Below the pieces are notes generated by a model. The model saw only the letters and a program-made list of their open reading frames with translations. It had not been told where the DNA came from and ran no database searches. Both the position numbers and the translations under genes were made by a program. From positions 5,208,001 to 5,272,000 of the forward strand of contig JAQOTA010000053.1 of NCBI GenBank assembly GCA_029532415.1: a DNA stretch of 64,000 nucleotides, given 5' to 3'. The stretch's first letter is position 1. Every line of letters starts with the position of its first letter. The DNA comes from Marasmius tenuissimus (lineage: Eukaryota; Basidiomycota; Agaricomycetes; Agaricales; Marasmiaceae). This document shows, piece after piece, positions 48,833 to 59,989 of the stretch.

Positions 48833-50617
48833 CACCAGAACAAATGTCAGCTGTTTCTGACCGCTCATGAGCGCCAAAATCGCTCGTGAGCAGTCATGAG
48901 CGCTGTGAGCCTCGGGGCTACTCACAAGCGCATACGGGACACCTTTTTTTTCACGAGCGCTCGTGAGCACTGCAAGGCTCACAGTGCTCGTGAACAAAAC
49001 GGTTTTCTTGAGCTCACATGAACTACGCTGTTCTCATGTTTGCACATGAGCATGTCAGGAAGGAGTAAAAAAAAATATTAATTCAGACACAAATTTCTAC
49101 TATAGCTGGTATACAAGATGTAGTTAGGATACAAGAATACATATATTATGTCGGTTACTGGTCTACACTCAGGTTCGTCATCGACACCCTCACCACACTC
49201 AGTTGATGGCCGCCGTAAGGTCTTCTTATCATGCAGCGCTGGATGAGTGGGTTTATCATGATCAGCGATGTCTTTCAGAATGAGAAGTCGCAAACTAAAA
49301 CATACCTTTGATACCCGTGTATTCTTCCGAGGGCAAGTGAGAACACTAGTGGGCCAGTGATGAGACGGGACGAGATGGGAGTAGATGGACGCAATGGGAG
49401 TAGAGGGACGAGATGGGAGTAGAGGGGGGAGATGGGGGATGGAGGGGATTGGCGAAACTGCCAGGTATATATGGACGTTGAAGGTGGTCCGTGCGCCGCA
49501 TCTCTAACCAAAATAAGTAATCTCAGCCAGCCAGCCTCATCATGACGTCGATGCACGGACCTCCATTGATGTCACGTTCTGTCGAGGTGCACATCCCAAC
49601 GTCCGGTTTGTGCTGTGTTCAACTCCAATTTCTGGGTGGTCCTGGCAAAAAAAAAAGTCAGCTAAACAGTCAGAGGAGAGCTGAAAGACACGTACTAGCA
49701 CATCCTCATGTCAACTCAACCCCTCTAGACCCTAATGAACCACGTCTTCTAGACTCGAGAGCTGAGCTGCGAGCGGCATAATTTTTTTGTTGTGTGGACC
49801 TGACAACAAGTTGCGTGTTCCGAGAGTTCAAAGTACGTGCATGTACTTTCAACCTTCCAAAACAAATCATGGACTACAAGATTCCATCAGCTCCAAGTGT
49901 TCAAAAAGCATGAGGTCAAGTCTACGCACGCTGATCTCCCAAGTCTGCTGTGTCAAATCAACATGGTTCCACGCGTGATTGGCGGGCTGATGTCCCCTAG
50001 TGTAAACTTCCCCAACCTGGTCGCCGTAAGCTCCGTCGTCAAAGAGGCTCAGCACTGTTAGAGTCGCGTGAAGGGAGATGACAGGTGCCGGGGAAAATGT
50101 TGAGTTGTGAGCGACAACGGAGCTTCGGGTGATCGCAATTCTTGGGTGTCTGTAGGAGCTCTGGAGTCTGGGGTGGGGCGAAGACGTTAAAAAGGTGGAG
50201 GAGGTTTGGTTGGATTGCCGAAAAAAAAATTTCGTTCAGAAGCCAGTGGTGGTTGCGGTTCAGAAGCCGGATAAAGGTGGCTATGCAGTCCGCGTGGCCT
50301 GATATTGCTCACGCGATGTCCATTTTGTCTAACGCCCAGCAGAAATTTGAGTGCCGGGCGTTACTGGCGTCAGTGTAAGACTTACCCAAGGTCCAAGGAT
50401 CGCACAACTCCGATGTGATTGTGTCAAGCTCAGAGTATTTTGTTGTGGACCGCTTGTGAGCGCTCAGGGACCGGCCCGAGTCTCGCGGCTGCTCATGAGC
50501 GCTCATGCATAGCCCGGCTGCTTATGAGCGCTCATATGCAGCCCACTTGCTCCTGACCGCTCATAAGCGCCATAATCGCTCATGAGCGATCAGGAGCTTA
50601 GTACACTTTTTCTGGTG
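48833..50617. mobile_element. nested 1.8-kb non-autonomous TIR element
   Basis: Begins CACCAGAACAAATGT and ends with inverse ...TTCTGGTG. Inside each end lies a cluster of CGCTCATGAGCG palindromes (48858-48915 and about 50440-50590) in matching inverted arrangement, for example CTGACCGCTCATGAGCGCC. No ORF of transposase type. It interrupts the gene on both sides. No clear target duplication. Confidence 0.65.
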
Positions 50618-50920
50618 CCTTCCCGATGATTTTGACGACGGAGTCACAGCGTCTGCAGATGGCACCGCTGGATCGTCTACTGAGAAGAATCACGATGTTC
50701 CAGGTGGTGATGATGTCGTCATCACCGATATTCCCGAAGACGAGGTAGCCGATGAGATGACCACTGGCAGCAAGGTCCCTTTGCCCACACCCCCACAGAC
50801 GCAAACGAGCACACCGAAACCCTCCGGATCAACCACCCAGCCAACAGCTCCCACGCCTTCTGGATCTACTCTGAAGATCAAGATAGCACCAAGGAAAGCA
50901 GCCGAAACATCAACCGATAC

Positions 50921-51010
50921 TGAAACGTCGACCGCCGCTGGAACGTCGACCGCCGCTGGAACGTCGACTGCCGCTGGAACGTCGACTGCTGTTGGAAAGT
51001 CGACTGCCGC
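50921..51010 (+). repeat. 18-bp minisatellite, 5 units, coding
   Basis: Unit close to GGAACGTCGACTGCCGCT, repeated five times with slight variation. In frame it encodes a six-residue Thr/Ser/Ala/Gly repeat (TSTAAG). Confidence 0.85.
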
Positions 51011-51737
51011 CAAAACCTCCGCCAAAGCCAAAAACTCTCGCAAAACATCGCCCGGCGGTCGGAATATCATTCCGCGAGCCGCAAAGTCACTCAGAAAACC
51101 GGATCTGCCTCTCACTATGAAAGGAACGACGCCTGGCTCACCCTAGTAACTATAGTTTGACTTTGCATACACTTCATTCTCTGATTCCTTGCTTTGTCCA
51201 GTACCGCCGCTAGAGCTCACTACCTCAAAGATTTCCCAGTGTCCACTATCGGCCAGTTCTATGCATGGCTTCCAACAATTGATCCTGATCTTTGGGCGGT
51301 ATGTCATGTTTCTTCAAACCTCATGACATAAACTGATGAACGACAAATGAGCAGGCTTTCCACGATGTTCCTTAAGTTCAGGTATGCTCTTCGCTTCATT
51401 TTGATGTCCAGACGGCTCACGACCCCTTGGAAAGGCTACAGATCGACCGAGGCTCCACGTTGACAATACTTTACCCTCATTCCGAATATCGCATCAACTG
51501 CACCAGCTAGACACGTTTTTCTTGTTTGATTGGGATCTTTTCGTGATTTCTGGTCACATACGGAGCCTTTTTGGAACCACTTCCCAGCTATTCCTGCCTA
51601 TTACGACAAATACAGTAACGTACGATAGAGAGTAATATGATCGATGGGATTCCCCACAATAGCTCGAAGCACAATCTGAGACAATAACTGAGAATACCCA
51701 TTGTCCGGGCGCGATGGCCCATATTCGTCGATAGTAT

Positions 51738-51851
51738 CAGGGAATAGGTTGCTTGAGAATACCAGGGAATAGGTCGATTCACGCAGCATGACTTGGTCCA
51801 AAGTTGGTCTATAATAGCAGGGAATACCTCTATCTACAATATCAGGGAATA
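51738..51851 (+). repeat. subterminal CAGGGAATA motif cluster
   Basis: CAGGGAATA occurs at 51738, 51763, 51818 and 51843, with related GGGAATA and TTGCCAG motifs to 52015. It lies within 0.3 kb of the right end of the CACTA element, where transposase-binding subterminal repeats are expected. Confidence 0.5.
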
Positions 51852-52067
51852 GCTATCGTTCGAGTCCATGATGTACCCCTCTAATAGCTATAAATGGCGG
51901 GTAATGCGAAAAAAGGTTCCGGTTTTTCTCATTGCCAGCTATTGCCAGACAAATGCCAGATATTGGAGCGCGACCCCCGCGCTTAATACCTGGGAATATC
52001 CGACAAATGCTGAGAATATGTGCTCATTTTCACTGGGCTAGAATGACTAGAGGTCGGCTCGTGCAGC

Positions 52068-54809
52068 TCACGTTGCCGATGAAGCTGTTGGTTCGTTTGA
52101 TCCTATTCCAAGAGGAAAGAGAGTCCGTTGAACAACGCTTTTTGCAACGAGAAAGAGGCTTACCTTTGTCCTCCATCCAACGACATCCTTAGGACTCTCC
52201 TTTGCCCTCAATTCACTCGCGGCCCTCTCGAGATCTCCATACTGTCCAAGCACACCTAGCAATACCTCGTTTGTGGCCAACAGATTGCTCAACAACCTCT
52301 CCTCAGTTGTCTCTCCCTCCCCTTTCCCAGATAAGGGTTCTCCTTCCGCTTCATGCTTGGCGTTAAACTCTCTTCTGCTCCTCTCAGTGCCAGCGGTGGC
52401 CCAAGGAATCCGCGTAGCTATCAACTCCCGACTCCTGGCGCACTTCACCCGGAATTCTATGATGATTCCGTTATTCTGCCCTTCTATGCTATCGGATAGG
52501 AAGTCTTCCGGAGTCGTATGTGCCGGCGCCTGGCTCAATAGCGACGCGTGGGCCTCGCCGATGATACAGTCTTGGAATAACCGTTTAATATCTTTATCTG
52601 GTGGAATGATCTCCTGAGTAACATCCAAATCTTGGTCGTGTGAGTGGTCGCATTTTTGGTGTTGGAAGGGATTCCTGTCCTTCTCCTCGCGTGAGTGACT
52701 CTTCCCGTCCTTGTCCTGCTGTTCGCGACCACAACTTGAATCCTTGCGGTCCCAATCACTATCCAGCTCTCCCTGTGGCCATTGGCTTCCTTCCCAATGA
52801 TTTATATCGTCCTTGTCGGGCGGCTCATAACACGGTGGTTGCTCCGTGCCGTCATCGTGGTCGCTGAGATACCCACCTTCCGAATCGCTTCCATCTTCGG
52901 CGGTGTAGTATGCACTGCTGGAGCGGGCGTTCATCCGAGGGCTTCCATTCGGTTCTATATGTCCGTGCTGCCCGTACTCGATGTCGGTTTGGCGACTCCC
53001 CCGCCGACGATTAAGAGGAGGCGCGTCCTCCGCCTCGGCAACTCCTCTCGGTGTTTCTCCTCTTTTCGAGTGTCCAATTTTACGCTGCCAGAACTTTTCT
53101 TGGTCGTCATCGTCACTTGTATCAGGAACAGAAGTTGTCCTTGCCGAAGTCCCGTCAACCAAGTATTGGTCGTGCCACAATGAGTCTTCCGTGCCTGCCA
53201 AATTACCCAGAGCCACGCCTCGGCGAAGGATAGTTCGCTTGAATTCTCACCCACGGCTGTGTCTGTAAGGCCAAAACAGAGATGTAGGTCGATCTGGACG
53301 AATCAACTCAAAAAGACTCAAAGCAACTCACAATTGAAGAGCATTTCGTCCTTAAACACGGGAACTGTTGCAGATGGTACCACTGGGGAGGCTTCGGCTT
53401 CGGGTTGGATTGTGGGAGAAGGGATGTCGCTGTCTGCGGGAGATATGGGAGAGTGAAAACGATATTCCACATTTTCCCACATCTGGGTGGACAGGGACTC
53501 GCTCCAATCAGGAGCCGGTGAGAGTGGGACCATTTCTGTAACCTTCTCAAGAAGAATTTGAGCAGACGGCCGGGATGATGGAGTTGGATCCCAGCACACT
53601 GTCATGAGTGCCCACATCGGATCCGAAAGCTCAGGTGTTTCTTCTGGTCTCGAAGGGCGCTTCCCTTGCGCGACGTTGAACGCAACCGCCATCTCGTTTG
53701 CGAGTTCGGGAAATGGTTGAAGCCCCTGAGTGAAAATCTGTTACAACGCCGATTTTAGAACCTCGAATGGTTTTACGCTCGCATCTGTGCTCACCTTGTA
53801 ACAGACGCACGCAAAGGAGTAAATGTCACTGTGTTTTGATGGCTTTTCGCCACTGAGAAGTAGTTCCGGGGCTAGCCACCGTGCGGTACCAACTGGGCGT
53901 GTGGCTGAAGTCGTGATCCGGAGACCTTGCGTGTGAGCGACGCGTGACAAACCAAAATCCGCAATGCAAGCTCGGAATGAGCGTGTAATAAGAATGTTGA
54001 GGCCTTTTAGATCACCGTGGACAATCTTCTTGCTATGTAGGTAAGCCAATCCAGAGGCGATGTCATAAACCTTGAGAGGACCGTACCATCAGCATGCGGC
54101 GCAGTACACACGACGGAGACGAGACAGTTTACCCACCAGTGTGTAGTGATCTGTGTCTTCCCGTTCTCTAGATTTCAGAAACTCGACCAGGTTGCCTTCC
54201 TCCATCCAAGGAGAGATCAGACACAACTGTTGGGTCTGCTCGAGCTCATATAACCCGAGGAAAGGTAGTACGTTTGGATGCTTCATTTGGCGCCATAGTA
54301 TAGCTTCCCGCAAATATTCCTGTCGATGACGCGAGAACGGGTCAGTCATAAAGTGACGAACGCCAAAACAACGTACATTCGACAGCTTCTGCAGATCTGA
54401 TTTGAGGTAGACTTTCACCACCTTTAAACAGACCAGCTCGCTCGAATCGCCGATAGTACCCTTCCAGACATCCCCGAACCCTCCTGCAGCAACGGGAAAC
54501 TCTCCCACCCTCTTCACGTTTTGTATAGACAAGCATGTTGGGTGCCGGCCAGAATTCTTCGACAAATGGAGCATGGCGCTGAAGATTGCGGGTCGTGACT
54601 CTGGCGAAAGACATGGGTAGTCTACGAGCTAAAAAGAGCTCAGTTTCCCTTCAGCTCTTGTGCAAGATAAGACTTGCCTGCTGCATACGGTCTAGCCAAC
54701 GTTGAGCGGGGCGTCCCTTCCTAGCTAGAAATGCCTGTAACCTCGACTTGTCCGCAAAAGTCCACTTGAGGGTCTGCTCAAGGCGTTTCAGTTCTGCGTC
54801 GGATGTCAT
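52068..54809 (-). CDS. K4: TKL kinase with SH3 remnant and GAT-like C-terminus
   Basis: Exons 54809-54678 (GC-AG donor), 54628-54377, 54319-54137, 54070-53795, 53737-53332 encode the kinase: AAGGFGDVWKG, IVHGDLKGLNILIT, DFGLSR, APELL. The tail runs into an SH3 start (FKDEMLFNY). At 53262 the SH3 continues TAVGENSSELSFAE, then loses frame. Reading 53250-53201 as a GT-AG intron restores it. The C-terminal frame 53216-52068 is acidic and hydrophilic, then GAT-like: IKRLFQDCIIGEAHASLLSQ, FRVKCARSRELIATRIPWA, ERLLSNLLATNEVLLGVLGQ, YGDLERAASEL. A small intron near 52170-52110 is possible. There is no VHS domain. The CACTA element begins 24 bp past the stop, so the true end may be altered. Confidence 0.65.
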
Positions 54810-54956
54810 GGGTCCCATTGATCTTGAGCTATGAGGTTTTAAGCAACAACAATGAACGTGTCCGGCCAGCTTTGTTGCCGACTGCGCAAAGTCTGGGCCC
54901 TCGATACCGCCTTTCCATTTTGAGTTGAAGGATGATGTAGGCTGTAGCGTTTGCCA

Positions 54957-55460
54957 TTACTGAACGACAGTTCTGTGATGATTCTGTCGGCGAAACTGAT
55001 TTTTGAAAGTAAAATGAGGCCAAAGACCGAATAGTGCCAAAGTGGTATCAGTGATGGCACCAGAGCAATTTCGCTTGCACAGTTGTACATGTACTAGTTC
55101 AGGCCGGGCGGCCCTAATTTGGAAACAAACTATTCCAAGCCTGAGATGGAGAATACATTGAGAAAACAGATGACCTTTTGTCCAGACCGTCTTGATTCTT
55201 GTATAAGTATGCGTAATATACAACGAGATATGGTGTTTGAAATGTCCGGACATTCGAACAGAAGAACGCGGCTTACTGTCTTGTTCTCGCCCCATGGTTC
55301 CAAACAAGGTCAGAGATTGTGCAGTTGTATGTGCCGTATTCAAGTCTCCACTATCGTAGTTTCCTGTCGATATGTCGCGATGAACGTATTGAGCGGTACG
55401 CAATGCGACGGAAGCGATTGATACTTGTGATAGATATGGAATTAGTTCTCGATCGTCCAA
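54957..55460 (-). pseudogene. possible FunK1-like kinase fragment
   Basis: The open frame contains RTAQYVHRDISTGNY, which matches the HRDxSxGN catalytic-loop pattern of fungal FunK1 kinases. The following DFG-type region is not readable, and upstream blocks (55.6-56.4 kb, minus) are unrecognised. It lies between K4 and MPPE4, where the other units have only short intergenic sequence. Confidence 0.3.
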
Positions 55461-55544
55461 CCCCAGCGAAAGAGCATACGTACCGTCCGATGTTATAACT
55501 AAGCACTACGCTAGCAACTTCCGATCTCTGAACTTGCCCAACGA

Positions 55545-57120
55545 TTGCCTAACGTCTCTAAACAACCAAATAGCAGCGTAGGGGATCGCCATTCTACGAT
55601 TTCCCTGCGGGAACTTCAGCCCATCATCGCGCGCCGCGAACAGGGCACATCAATCGAAATGACCAGAAAGGTAAGGCTGTGTGAGAGGCGTTCCGACGTC
55701 TCGTTGCGTACAGGAAGGGGATCTTGCCGTGAGGGTGGGGATCGGTATCGATATCTCTGATGTGCACCAAAACGCCGAAACGACCGTCATTGCATCTCTT
55801 GATGGCCATTAGGTCCATGAGGTACAAGTCATTCCCATCGACTCCCGTCACCACCTTTACAATACTGTCCTTGGGAGCCAAAAGTCCTTCAGTCCATTGA
55901 GATTTCCGCCTCAACGTTCAACGTTCAACCCTCGGCTTTGAGCTCCTTCCGGCTCTTCTTAGCACCATATCTGGCTCCGGGTTTATATGCAGCAAGCATG
56001 AACACCTGACTCGATATGCACTTCACTCGGATCGCGAGTCATATGCGTCAACGCTTGGTCCGGACATAGCGATACGTTGCCCTGACCAACAACACGCGGA
56101 TATTCAGGAGGTGATATTCCAAGATCGAATACCGTCGAGATCGAAGCCTTTTCTCGGTGGCGGAGACGAGTCGTATGTGGGGTGGAGGATGGAGACCTGC
56201 CCGACGCTTGTTCAACTGATCGTGAGTGTGTGGGTGTAAGATGGTAGGAGAGTAGCATTGAATGCAGCACAGCGTCCGATCTTGGTCGAGCCATCAATCT
56301 TATAATCATGGGAGAGTTCTGGGTCCTCGTCCTTCTCTCAGTCTTTCGCTCCCTGCTCTTCGCCACGACTGACATTCTCCGATAATCGCGATTGTGACCA
56401 CCATTCGCCTATCCAGAGAGCCGGCTACCCTGCTTGTTTTGAACCTTCAGCTTTTCTCAGAACCTGACGCGGTTGAGAAGCCTATGCAAACTGTCAGTTG
56501 AAAAGACACGGAAAGCAGACGCGAAAATGAAGAACGCACCAGCTGACATCACCCGTTCTGTTCCCGCTTGCCACACTCAACTTCCCGCTAAACAACTCGC
56601 ACTGTCCAAACGATCTTCAGTAGTCTCCAATCGCAACATTGTGAGGCAATATTGGTTCCGGTAAGGTTGATGGACGTTTGTACCGCAAGGAGCACTGGAT
56701 TGAGTTTGGATGGCTTGTTGTGTACCGTGGTATCCACAAACGAAAAGACAGGCTATTTCCGACATAATTCAAGAATGAGGCGAGGTTTAGCCCATCGTGG
56801 GTGAAATCGCTCGAAGCGATGATGAGGAACGAGATATGTCTAGCTGGGGACGTATGTATTCCACCAGCCGACTGTTGCATTTGGTCCGATGACCGTAGTA
56901 AGGATGATGGAGGGCCAGTCTAGAGTATATTGGATTGTCGTAGGTCGCTCTAGGGATGCTAGGAATCTAGGTCGTGCTGTTGCTAGGATCTCGATCGGTC
57001 TCCGTAATTTTCTGGAAGAAAAGGGTCAATATACATAGTCGGACCATCGGGTTCAGAGTCAGTCTCACACACCGACCAGTTATAAAAGGTGCAATCCCAT
57101 TGGTTTCGAGTTGGGGAGTT
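55545..57120. other. intergenic, no gene supported
   Basis: Two minus-strand open frames (55914-55624 and 56375-55983) have mixed composition and no domain I recognise. They could be decayed exons of the FunK1-like fragment. No RNA gene or repeat seen. Confidence 0.3.
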
Positions 57121-57169
57121 CGACTAGACACATTCAGTGATTCGATCAGTAACGAGGATGCCGAGGGCG

Positions 57170-58100
57170 TTCAGAAGGTGGAGGTCAAGATGCAACATGC
57201 GGAAGCGCCCATAGACACCCAGTTGACAGGAACTCCCACGGTTTTGAAATTCACCTGGCTCCCAGCTGCTCACCACCACGAAATCGAAGACCTGTACGAG
57301 CACTGCTTTCAGCTTGGCCAAGCGCTGCCACTCGTTTACCTCAATACGGACGTGCTACTCTGCACTTTTTTCCCGAATCAGCAAGCACACGCTCCGCACA
57401 TCAATGCCAAGACTAGTACAGGACGAAGGATGTTGGATGTCAGGAGACAAAGCTGAAGGTTTTGAGCGGTCGTGAAAGTCTGTGTACTACCAGGACTTCG
57501 CTCGTCTCGTGAGTCTTGTACACGAATCTTCATCGCCTACTGAACCAATAAATCGTATTGGACGGATCGTTGTGGTGGATCTATGTAGTTTGTTATGCCC
57601 CAGCTAAAGCAAACAAGGCCTGCAGTCAATCATCCCGGCACGTCAAATTATTGGAAAAGGCCCAAGGCCCATCTCATACCAGCTTTCCGACTCTCTGACG
57701 CTACCGTCTTATAACACAAGGCACACTTCTATGGACCGCGGTGAGCAGGTGAGTCTCGGCTCTCGTATAGGCACTGGTTCAGAAGTTCAACATCTTCTCT
57801 AGCTTGATTCAGGTCACAAGAACCCTAGGACATCGATAGTAAGATATGCGAAGCGAAGAGCGACAGTGAAGGGAAGTACAGCAGTCAAGCAGGTTGGAGA
57901 AGGCGGCAGAATAGAGTGCACAGGGCTGTCTGAGAGCGTCGTCAGGAAGCAAACCTGTCGGACTCTAGTGAGGTTCTGTTTCCCCCTCTTCCGTGCCGGC
58001 GCTCATCGCGAGGTTTCAACCTCTCGTCTCCGCAGCGTATACCAAAGGGTCTCGCACGTTCACGGAGGCATCTGGGATGGGGACCCCGGATGATCATGGT
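57170..58100 (+). pseudogene. MPPE4: HHHEIED exon and 5' part of MPPE unit, truncated
   Basis: 57220-57456 reads KFTWLPAAHHHEIEDLYEHC and related text as at 11278. 57745-58100 matches the segment that precedes the phosphoesterase core in other copies (the GTGAGTCTC start and the CGTTCACGGAGGC block). The THGPP/GHxH catalytic part is missing; unrelated sequence and a 190-bp repeat follow. Confidence 0.45.
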
Positions 58101-58264
58101 AGACCTACAGCTCGGATAAGAGCCACCTTAGCTCAAATCTAGATCGGTAGACTGGGATCATCATGATAGTGGTTGCATCCCCGACTGGGGAACCTGAGAG
58201 GTATCTTGAAAAACTGACATTGACGGCTTACTCAGAGTAGTATGCATGTTGACATGGTTTCCAG

Positions 58265-58454
58265 TCTTCGGACTGTCTCGTGTTGCTACGTAGTGGATCA
58301 ACTCAATACTGATTGAAAAATCAGAGAAACTCATAGACAGTCCGAGATGCCGCGTGCTATGAAGAGCGTGCCTAGCGCAAGGTATGGGCAAAGGCCCTTC
58401 GGGCCTTTGGGCCCCCGCGAGACTTCGACGCGTTGGGAACTTGGTCGACTGAGA
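58265..58454 (+). repeat. 190-bp direct repeat, copy 1
   Basis: Identical by eye to 58881-59070, separated by 426 bp. Contains an inverted pair CGGACTGTCT/AGACAGTCCG about 50 bp apart and a GC-rich hairpin AAAGGCCCTTCGGGCCTTT. The flanked segment is unique. It could be a TRIM-like terminal repeat, a structured RNA or a recent local duplication. Confidence 0.8.
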
Positions 58455-58880
58455 GGGCGGGAGGGAGAACTCTCGTCCTGGAAATTCGGATCAGTCGGCT
58501 TCCACGGTGTCGTCGAGGCTTCCCGCAAGGGCAACAAATGAAAGGACGAATGGGTAAACTTTGGGATGTAAACCTAGTAGTATCCACTGGTGGGATGGAG
58601 GATTCATTCCCCCCGGTTGTTGAAGGTCTACGGCTTGAGGCTTAAAGGCCCCGCCTGTCAGATGTCTACGCTGGTACTAGGTGACCTGATTAAAGTTTAC
58701 CCGTCTAAGGGCGAGGAGGGTGGGTGAAACAAGAAATGAGCGGACTGGCACGAGTTTGTGAGCTTGAGGGAACGGCGGCCATGGTGGTGGTGCGGGAAGA
58801 GAATTCGGCACCGCACCACGTGTCCGTCCGAAGACCTCAAGCTGCCTCACACTCGTGCCTCGCGTGTAGCAGCTCAACAA

Positions 58881-59070
58881 TCTTCGGACTGTCTCGTGTT
58901 GCTACGTAGTGGATCAACTCAATACTGATTGAAAAATCAGAGAAACTCATAGACAGTCCGAGATGCCGCGTGCTATGAAGAGCGTGCCTAGCGCAAGGTA
59001 TGGGCAAAGGCCCTTCGGGCCTTTGGGCCCCCGCGAGACTTCGACGCGTTGGGAACTTGGTCGACTGAGA
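58881..59070 (+). repeat. 190-bp direct repeat, copy 2
   Basis: Second copy of 58265-58454, with the same internal inverted pair and hairpin. Confidence 0.8.
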
Positions 59071-59985
59071 TACCCATCATAGTAGGAGTTCAGGGAGCGA
59101 CGCATCCAGTCGGCCTGGATAACCCACACCAGAAGGAGCATCCGGAAGTCTCGCTGTCATCCCTAAAATAAAAGATTCTGATTCATCTCTGTGTCAGGTT
59201 CTAACCAGTAGCATCAGGCTCTGTAGCAACGGCATTGAGTGAGACTCGTATATCTGAGTTCCCTATCATGGTGTTAGTGGGCCCTACCAGTGACCACTGA
59301 TACCTTCGGTTTCTGTGAGCCGGCCCCACAGTGAACACCCGCTGCCCGATCCCCCAGTTGGCTCTTCGTGCCTACAGATGAAAATGATTATGAATCGTCC
59401 ACCTCTATGGCCCAACTTTACAAATGCTGTTATGAGTTCGCACTCAATGACCTGAATGGTGTGCCACGCTTCGGGTCCACTCGGATAATTTCTAGTTAAG
59501 CTCGAATATGTGCTCAATCAGTAGCAATCGCTGAGTTTCCGTTGGTTACGACTCGGTTCGGGTTCGGATGAGTTTCGTCGCGGGTGGCTGATCTTCAGCA
59601 AACGGGCCTCAGGCATTAGGCATCAGCTTCGTGTGATATGTCGCAGTTGAAAACGTAGAATGCCCCTGTTAAATAAGATTATTCGGAAGTGGACATACCA
59701 TCACGGTATTTTGTCTGCAATTCCCCCATCCCTTCTTATTATAGTCCCTAGAACCCAAGTGCGCATGGGGGGTATGGCCCACAGTCGTGCATTTAAGCGG
59801 CACCAGAATCATCAGTGTTGAGTTCAACAATGGAGGACTATATGTTAGTCCACAGTCGACATTTTCTAAGTATTCTCGAGTGGGACCAGATCGTAGGTTG
59901 AAGTTCTTTGCGTCTTGAATACTCTTGATTTGAGTTAGAGCATGGGCGTCAGGGTAGACCTTGAAGCTTGGTTAGGCTTTTGTTT
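59071..59985. other. intergenic, nothing recognised
   Basis: Only short shadow ORFs; no domain, RNA gene or repeat family member recognised. Confidence 0.3.
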
Positions 59986-59989
59986 GCGA

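Larger units (their letters stand above)
47171..51380 (+). pseudogene. transposon-associated gene split by a nested TIR element
   Basis: Exons 47171-47514 and 47572-48712 join in frame (LGLIIMELKMM to RQTVRNAILM). The protein has a Lys/Glu-rich basic stretch, then a region with DVRSFYRLYFKKGLI, GGWDQISPLVRIAF and LQLCFGNWKAD, then FPGWW. It resembles an unnamed agaricomycete family I recall from transposon surroundings. Ser/Ala and acidic low-complexity sequence follows. Past the 48833-50617 insertion the acidic and Thr/Pro/Ser-rich frame resumes (VVITDIPEDEVADEMTTGSK), through an 18-bp minisatellite. Small exons with FPVSTIGQFYAWLPTIDPDL and AFHDVP end near 51375. Probably the second gene of the CACTA element; nuclear role inferred from basic tracts. 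Confidence 0.5.
40768..52037. mobile_element. 11.27-kb CACTA/Plavaka-like composite element
   Basis: Left end CCCAGTGAAAATC, right end inverse ATTTTCACTGGG. Flanked by CTAGAAT at 40761-40767 and 52038-52044, a perfect 7-bp repeat. Internal ends show looser inverted similarity (CTGGTATT/GGTATTAA blocks). It contains a tnp2-like transposase, a transposon-associated gene, captured gene fragments and a nested 1.8-kb element. It lies between the MPPE3 tail and the 3' end of K4. The 7-bp duplication is longer than the 2-4 bp usual for CACTA, so the exact family is open. Confidence 0.75.

Noticed and set aside
50921..51010. CRISPR-like or bacterial repeat array
   Set aside because: Contiguous 18-bp units without spacers, in frame in a eukaryotic gene: a coding minisatellite.
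58388..58430. Bacterial-type rho-independent terminator
   Set aside because: GC-rich hairpin is part of a repeated eukaryotic segment and lacks a downstream T-tract.
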